DNA from: Kitasatospora sp. MAA19
Lineage (GTDB): Bacteria > Actinomycetota > Actinomycetes > Streptomycetales > Streptomycetaceae
Assembly: GCF_029894125.1 (NCBI RefSeq)
Contig: NZ_JARXYZ010000013.1
Location: 169,039-233,038 of the forward strand
Direction: 5' to 3'
DNA: 64,000 nucleotides
Shown: positions 63,601-64,000 of the stretch, in pieces
Layout: each line of letters starts with the position of its first letter
How positions within the stretch are numbered: position 1 is the stretch's first letter
Program-made: the position numbers and the translations under genes
The notes under the pieces: generated by a model
Database searches by the model: none
What the model was told of the DNA's origin: nothing
What the model saw: only the letters and a program-made list of their open reading frames with translations

Positions 63601-64000
63601 CTCACCACCGGCCGAATCCTTGGCCCCCTCACCGTCCTCAACAGACGGATCCGACGCCTCCTTCGCCTTGCGAGCAGCCGCCTCGGCCGCCTTCGCCGCA
63701 CGATCCGCCTCACCCTGCTCGCGAAGCTGCCGGAGCCACTCAGCCCGCGACGTGTACGCGGGATCGGGCAGCGGCTCCTTCTCCCCACCCTCCGGCCCCT
63801 TGGGCGCCTCACCATCCGCCTGGGACCGCTTGGCCGCCTCCGCAGCCTCCTTCGCCGCACGGTCCGCCACATTCTGCTCGCGCAGCTGCCGGAAGAACTC
63901 AGCCTGCGACGTGTACGCGGGATCGGGCAGCGGCTCCTTCTCCCCACCCTCCGGCCCCTTGGGCGCCTCACCATCCGCCTGGGACCGCTTGGCCGCCTCC
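48661..64000 (-). CDS. Giant polymorphic toxin-like protein with multiple protease domains and a C-terminal deaminase (start beyond window)
   Basis: One uninterrupted minus-strand frame of more than 5,100 codons enters at the right edge and stops at 48661. Order from N- to C-terminal side: coiled-coil ADRAAK repeats (64.0-63.47 kb); four 59-residue SAPPKKTGIAGFGDL repeats (63.2-62.6 kb); charged helices (62.5-61.9); two lonely-Cys-like domains (61.0-60.7 and 60.25-59.9); an OTU protease (59.7-59.0); Pro/Gln/Glu linker (58.9-58.7); six large repeats (58.65-53.6); KPEEP linker (53.5-53.4); a helical region (52.9-52.4); a papain/NlpC-like domain (52.3-51.85); HVEPV linker (51.8-51.6); an HEFAH metalloprotease (51.5-50.7); an RG repeat (50.4-50.2); a deaminase (50.15-49.0); and an RG-rich tail. 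The first in-window start-like codon (GTG 63870) is internal to the repeats and is not taken as the true start. The neighbours indicate T7SS-linked export. Confidence 0.9.
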   Translation of the reverse strand, partial: EAAKRSQADGEAPKGPEGGEKEPLPDPAYTSQAEFFRQLREQNVADRAAKEAAEAAKRSQADGEAPKGPEGGEKEPLPDPAYTSRAEWLRQLREQGEADRAAKAAEAAARKAKEASDPSVEDGEGAKDSAGGEKEPLPDPGHSAEAELHRQLREQGEADRAAKALSDPLFADREKAKALADAKRPRSTRELRFGTIDDLKAKEESDNSGAAAPNSGAGGRREGGSGPADGGAQTRGKSEGSQTQVEPAPADSDRSGGSGSGGGEKSAPPKKTGIAGFGDLKDSGEGKAPAEKFPSGRGHLLTDDPLPVPSKDEGPKASGGGEKSAPPKKTGIAGFGDLEDAGGGKAPAEKFPRGPGRLLTDDGPPVPSKDEGPKASGGGEKSAPPKRTGIAGFGDLKDSGEGKAPAEKFPSGRGHLLTDDPLPVPSKDEGPKASGDGEKSAPPKTGIFGVGDLKDSGTTGSEGKAPAEKFSGPGEKLGGEDATRGGRVTESGQRDRRRDAAEQRWEDQKNDPVFQQEAEQRAREAAEAEAKEAARRKKRAEDAATRAKAEGQALQERQRLRAEETAREEQREAERQAREVERQARQEAAEEADWQRQLADMRDESGGGSGVHGEVSLAEARKLLAEHRSNGVADPWRRLASELGVDVDSLKRHDLMPDFPGTKGERGREHGHGREHEHEREHEHERDTTAEDTEPAPDRNRLGEDDGSFAHKKTAKKAAAPPEAIVTRGIDGTGGTVDKDALDHAAGELVKDTGGSTTLPSGEESSSSAPSSQQRLAAGALLKIHDGLYHPDEPTGGITRDFDKVRALRRMENLARDEYKMRAPFLTGGWLAGMAHELNGLPEWTRPLPEHLRALVDAAARIDPALSGADLRAALRRELSTHTPKEESVPVPDKADPAPKEESVPVPDKADPAPKEKPVPVPAGDDPVRPEPEKRKTRYQTRPLTNSSGATIGIVVGGGRKAEPVPEAAEDVRTVYYWSDPGKPSDGAPEPVQRPGAQPGGDTPEKNKHYSLTEITGHEPLLVLIPDNLEDLEPEALAKGVAADLPHDELTPETPLVLVGPGALGAELDFPRALAKATGRTVWTNSVATSLTDGLIKVKAKLRPELKERKHTKAERGFWIKEVPPDPTLPENERASSIPTMGVRDDNGHLVDAKKPDVVDETDLDSQPILFPLGRQSGGRLYRDSSLTRKWEPIRDGFDPTTPHFEYLPSDYFDQKDSRPAAESDNPDLSTIGLVPWNVSDPIYTFMTHATHLAAALTTLSDQPSGKKKVFVTGEALGQVIRRRPSFRRMPPDTQIVLLACQAGARGDNGKVVAQELANATGRVVWASTTTISVSIGQRVAPLGILSDEHGTRGRWIKFEPGTMEPDTEQGSRRPVVAETSDAKTKKKKSRAVGVLGGNEQAAVVPPTAPTAAPTTPATRDWPVTGRRTAGDGSQFDVLRVPGDGNCLFTSILASAPRQLDSWAHGHLDVRGARTTVSQWFRGEEGATQRGDLDALGMSPLRFLLSDHDLTHQQLEAIAGAQGLGLTRDEVLDHILAVFGAGGPQQEAVWARLLDRIPALKERMWVQPGDSDPRRLTPSDLTDRRLSEFVDMAVRNRVLWSTPFYDEIAVVAAHAFGIQLRVHDQNPVPRLMNEASEQVVHILRSNEQDIRVTHYSAMRPTTPQPTTQRPAEAPSVTESQTKPTPPPLKEPEPKPKSDHEGQQEPKQEDLPKQDLPKEQDLPKEQGLPKEQEQPKEQEQPEHEQHKPVLLTEQDLPKEQEQPKQQEQPQQEPPLPAPPSRMTEQGWISAGDRVVKVHGTDDQVVAAVLAKLPPSVSASRREEIRRQLAEQLDVRTLAPNLSRMTRGDDVLVPLDLGGGAGTLRISATVETPASKHRTEKFEFEDGGDSSAGTGALRESRSRWGGGVVVSGKPASNTGVSGPVSGAVDRSRAVTVAATGRMTHRRKTGEPVLWIDATIRLDLDFSEVPGVRTLTRPFSRTPLVGTGRTGPEERPEPVLPVPLSVRIVTPAAEAVPAGPPPVVTRHAPPTRVLQTAALGGMDVVKNVHTLHGRGNRTAGDTALFGPAAAPSGLEAFGRQRFGDAWSSVRAEILAQLDLPSLQSQLRSMTTGELLEIPLSDGRGSILMSAKVLELSHLRNTDAGEFNTGADITSTVTSSDTKARTLALGVSVKQSGGTGFLGGAGTGGPSGQRGSDRNTIGQNSQRTGTALKAKVPGTIFDGTAELTLVHQDAEGNLAPGRATTQLGFQALVETAECRPPGAENTYRPDAEPGPLQAPELPPGSAAWEPKPELWGSDPAKGKNGLPPGTVVLDVVPHAPGTGTTEPVRPLREVLEALGRRTFGAQGWNELGPLVRGAFRHERLGALLTGMSHGIDLRSPLLVRTGERDALVLAGAKVQKLEYVREFEKDAELNVVNEWAAGGGVRENTFHTAGGQLQGGPEFKPPGTVVGVTGGVGHTTRWRGGDRTADSVSGTANAKFAEKMVVYLATVELDVKVVEDGGGGTTTPERALVRALLAVPQSLTESHRTPEGEDLPPARLVFDRPKVQPVDETPHPEETPFVEETPGVENIPLLPKAPPTGGAPERTLTVQPPSRVSRTGELAPSDPVLGLHDARAVLDAVGAKLKPLFGDHWAWVEAALAPHLDETALRPRLSALTTGGGWIVSVSHEGITVEIRVVGAKVTMREYQGPIEKCEFERGGETVSSTGALRDVRGGTSVTAALDMKFPYVAVTLGQSSAGQETVGSTRDVVTGRSEKEKTVERAARFTGDVEFDVEIVAKPTRSTALIGRSDRQRIAQASGRTNAVTAAGFVFPVRELPIDPKTGTAPTPGTFRSVPERIVSSGVLSGSDVILRVWAPEPKDGASGQEGGTPEPKDGASGQEGGTPPAGPQPTGGQQFVRTSLLDQLDGRGREVYGASWERVRQALQPALLPGALQSRLRALMAGQEVFVKVPGGTVVLRWAGVREMRHTADTAETEFAAGGTSGVAEGGADGKAGHNRATDDTFTGRVVGTTDPLGAMPAAVVAGATLSHVRGHERIAEHDGGGRTGLATKTKVAGSVFEGTAMIQVEMRRKGSARPVHGAAPQEARTERLRQEELRRQTEKLPEGAPLPKPFEDELIRQSQRIQDSARAWRAKEAAKEAAKEPRKETPKEEAPQDGNAENTAPTTPHGTGAPSTPVAPTTPGRGRRQATVPVELGFEVLLEASDTKEVTTREETSYQAPRPGQEENKPKRETVETTHLVPPREVWEGLGAEDVVVDLPDVGSLRNLLTTLGRNEFRLEENSAAMRKLRRMFDRGTLIDSLPDLTAGGERVKTLRLGVLDKVSVTVKAELVGLGQGREEKKSEIAQSAELATRFTERALSSRMTQLMGQIGVEFSKVKGKIMTGITFGGGAGRRTGGERTLAERTVANSKYPEPLVRFQGHVKFTVSFQHRSGPWSWRPRTVVGDVPVVVGVPKKSVTQEHTGPSDTYFTKENWRKGRRPSDRYDLPPDTEEKPKPEEPKLEEPKPEEPKPEEPKPEEPKPEEPKLEEPKPEEPKPAPPASNDIAGQVAELLGGAPGQLKPPATKPAEQGKEQKSGNGGEQSEENKDQADEQSDRDEAQSEQPKQPAQENENEAEEHPKQPESEIHQENQTEEHAEQSDKAEEQPEQENQSEEQPKQPEAAEPTKDAGTEPQQAHEPEQLAPQPPQSLLVQANRGVPGDRKGLRMASGAFVGAEGRHNNAPADVLALTRRLEELNVLPPEAAGAVRQEAEPLLRKIEERRVRLRNAPPLKSPVAQTAVEPLVEAAAGYLGAPLSREQARTLGLELTDSVGPGAVNSPADVLAAGRRLHELGLLDDAALTALADAGPLPQAFLDGLLTLRADHLGGRFDLPVPDGGRQVADAMRDLARREAVLEWRASGALDLEKTDFATWALDGPADQPPPLAAGSTLNCWESVLLTAHSQGLVSWEWIHETYASGLEGPQWTKNLISRLLPHTRTTYDSTSPDTPLPREGDIVVYGQGNHVAVATGRTDENGAPVLLSFGVSPTDNEAEVNRVIEAGATDLYPGGADFGPGPWTVRPVPEAAAPHVEPVTPPPHGEPVAPPPHVEPSAPVSQVEPVTPPLPPHVEPVAPPPHVEPVAPPLPPHAEAVTPPPHVEPVAPPPPPAGPPRASDILEMGLPDRLLTLDSLSPDVRRALAADTDFVGPLRERLSPAEFATVAARLLVDVDHRVHRPASARQAAHAQLELMLQNPDVASDLLTRRVRVVVVPRDVAMTEVEGFRHMAGGTVGEGGRLWETVRGAAEHEHIAVTEENLLGEDTGIGEVAGFEEGYSSTTHEFAHALHEFSLTDDERSLVRDVFLDNHMADTLSQLFGTESTAAWPDGPVHDKDGKLVGNYSSSDEREFFAQLSNVYLGTNRGDDPGTRRPRNNGADWVRDHEPVLLPILERLFGENPETAHAGPVNPVRETRADNEMLGGFLEFMRGVDGEEHVEEGGEEHVEDLEPPVPPQPLSEADLIQQILNPAGSGSSSAAASPPGTRGADRGRGRGNDTRGGAQGGFGRGRGRGTSADPGSTPSSDPGGGRGRGRGTDTDPAGGRGRGRGTDTDPGRGRGTGRGRGRGTVAPGENNPPRSTSRGASSQSASSQIGHVIERDGTLYVTNGTVGEPGYSELPLDLRAPSLEAPLGQETDSLRGAFGRSLDRMARVMMDADRYGRGASFKDTGTPHLALTVIDGVVHVAGNSGMGPGKIKDATDRLANLATPEGQEGRNHDLAKLRAIRDGNYRSKDFVGFDDHSRGFDAVREALKETNKIKWLPNVKGKGEGCLHGEMDLLNEVQKRMQAEFDEAVKKAKEAEEAQKKKEAEEAEKEGSEETKEEETKEAEAKEEDATDAEQKEDSEGSDSGTSRGGSGRTAEEKGKARADELGLTPWPIGGRKRDCMACHWAHAIFNEHIAKGLGFVVVTGGTHGKIFNGWAAPDCIKEHPKAMAALEAKITGTEVPTKEGGKKLDFVNGVIVAPQGYTPAQGAHDEPYISDSEPGSEPEAEHDSESKDGDKPSGSDRNENADQAATEQSSSSSSSAQTTTSEQAPATPQTTIAGGPGSSSAGGGSQTPGRGRGRGQGVWKRGNSRGGRGQSSDRNTG
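49000..50160 (-). other. C-terminal cytidine-deaminase-like toxin domain of the giant protein
   Basis: The zinc/catalytic motif HGE (His codon 49606-49608, Glu 49600-49602, in GCLHGEMDLLNEV) and the CxxC motif CMAC (49261-49272) follow the family's N-terminal hairpin LALTVIDGVVHVAGNSG. After CxxC come HAIFNEHI and the strand GFVVVTGG. This is the deaminase-fold layout seen in bacterial polymorphic toxins acting on nucleic acid bases. About 109 residues separate HGE and CxxC, with an acidic coiled insert between them. The exact deaminase subfamily cannot be fixed by eye. Confidence 0.8.
50700..51560 (-). other. HExxH metallopeptidase domain of the giant protein (anthrax-lethal-factor-like)
   Basis: HEFAH (51058-51072) in YSSTTHEFAHALHEF supplies two zinc-binding His residues and a catalytic Glu. 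About 50 residues later, SSDEREFFAQLSNVYLG supplies the third ligand Glu in an E-x-F-x-A context. This arrangement is typical of the ATLF/PPEP-like clan found in toxins, where such domains cleave within or between toxin modules. Confidence 0.75.
51850..52330 (-). other. Papain/NlpC-like cysteine peptidase domain of the giant protein
   Basis: GSTLNCWESVLLTAHSQGLV carries the likely nucleophile (Cys codon 52222-52224), and GDIVVYGQGNHVAVATGR carries the catalytic His (codon 52009-52011) at the start of a beta strand. This is the Cys-then-His order of papain-like and NlpC/P60-type peptidases. A self-processing role is inferred; hydrolysis of peptidoglycan is the alternative. Confidence 0.65.
53600..58660 (-). 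repeat. Six diverged copies of a large repeat domain in the giant protein
   Basis: Each copy has a helical segment (for example FGDAWSSVRAEILAQL, FGDHWAWVEAALAPHL, YGASWERVRQALQPAL), then a turn (LRSMTTGELLEIPL, LSALTTGGGWIVSV, LRALMAGQEVFVKV), then beta strands with EYxxxxEKxxEFxxGG-like elements. Copies are centred near 58.5, 57.7, 56.9, 56.1, 55.2 and 54.1 kb, that is 260-360 residues apart. I do not know a named family; they may form a tubular or filament-like stalk. Confidence 0.7.
59000..59720 (-). other. OTU-type cysteine protease domain of the giant protein
   Basis: RVPGDGNCLFTSILASAP contains the OTU signature D-G-N-C-L-F (Cys codon 59659-59661). The domain ends about 210 residues later in RVTHYSAM with the catalytic His (codon 59038-59040), matching the OTU HY motif. 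The intervening helices and DEIAVVAAHAFGIQLRVHDQ fit the OTU core. OTU enzymes are deubiquitinases in eukaryotes; in a bacterial exported protein the domain may process the toxin or cleave host targets. Confidence 0.8.
62630..63230 (-). repeat. Near-identical tandem repeats of about 177-180 bp in the giant gene
   Basis: Four copies encode a 59-residue unit with SAPPKKTGIAGFGDL, APAEKFPSGRGHLLTDD and PVPSKDEGPKASGG. DNA identity between copies is very high, including silent positions, pointing to recent amplification or ongoing homogenisation. Confidence 0.9.
63470..64000 (-). repeat. Tandem coiled-coil repeats at the right edge
   Basis: Three or more copies of a unit of about 60 residues contain EKEPLPDPAYTSRAEWLRQL then REQGEADRAAKEAAEAAKR. 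The two outermost copies are almost identical in DNA, and the array continues beyond the window. It resembles a long coiled-coil shaft. Confidence 0.9.

Noticed and set aside
62630..64000. CRISPR array at the right-end repeats
   Set aside because: The repeats are 59-60 codon coding units in frame, without short unique spacers of constant size.

Overview
The DNA is very GC-rich with strong third-position GC bias. Its genes are typical of Streptomycetaceae (Streptomyces or Kitasatospora): SARP-type regulators, a GH46 chitosanase, DUF5685 and DUF2252 proteins, YtrA-type GntR/ABC clusters and type VII secretion (T7SS) accessory proteins. I see no rRNA, tRNA, CRISPR array, transposase or integrase. 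Nearly all the long frames opposite real genes are shadows caused by the GC bias.

Left part (1-30.2 kb) is a patchwork of small metabolic, regulatory and secreted-enzyme units: an edge-truncated MDR dehydrogenase with a TTA codon; a D-2-hydroxyacid dehydrogenase; a DUF2252 protein; an alpha/beta hydrolase followed by a 15-bp minisatellite; an XRE-cupin regulator with an MFS exporter broken by one in-frame TAA; an amidohydrolase and a LuxR regulator; a GntR-ABC-permease operon sharing a CACTA-N6-TAGTG operator with a DUF2079 membrane protein; a DUF5685 protein with a cysteine-rich tail; a chitosan/polysaccharide unit (alginate-lyase-family enzyme, chitosanase, ROK regulator) whose two secreted enzymes share a TTAGGAAA-C-TTTCCTAA type box; a TetR/NTF2-like divergon; a MarR/MFS divergon; and a secreted phosphatase, a phospholipase-D-like protein and a serine hydrolase.

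Middle part (30.2-40.2 kb) holds three STAND ATPase regulators (one XRE-NB-ARC-TPR and two divergent BTAD/SARP-NB-ARC proteins), then an ECF sigma factor and a small hypothetical protein. One SARP carries a collagen-like Gly-x-Pro repeat inside its ATPase domain.

Right part (40.7-64.0 kb) looks like a T7SS-linked polymorphic toxin locus. An EspI-like ParA ATPase on + faces a minus-strand operon, read from right to left: (1) a giant gene of more than 5,100 codons, still open at the right edge; (2) a single-pass membrane protein with an extracellular C-terminal domain; (3) a parallel beta-helix protein fused to two EccA/CbbX-type AAA domains; (4) a mycosin-like membrane-anchored subtilase. The giant protein contains coiled-coil repeats, two lonely-Cys-like domains, an OTU-type cysteine protease, six copies of a large repeat, a papain/NlpC-like Cys-His domain, an HEFAH metalloprotease, RG-rich repeats and a C-terminal cytidine-deaminase-fold domain whose HGE and CMAC motifs are split by an acidic coiled insert. 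The membrane-pore components of a T7SS (EccB, C, D, E) are not in the window, so delivery by T7SS is inferred from neighbours.
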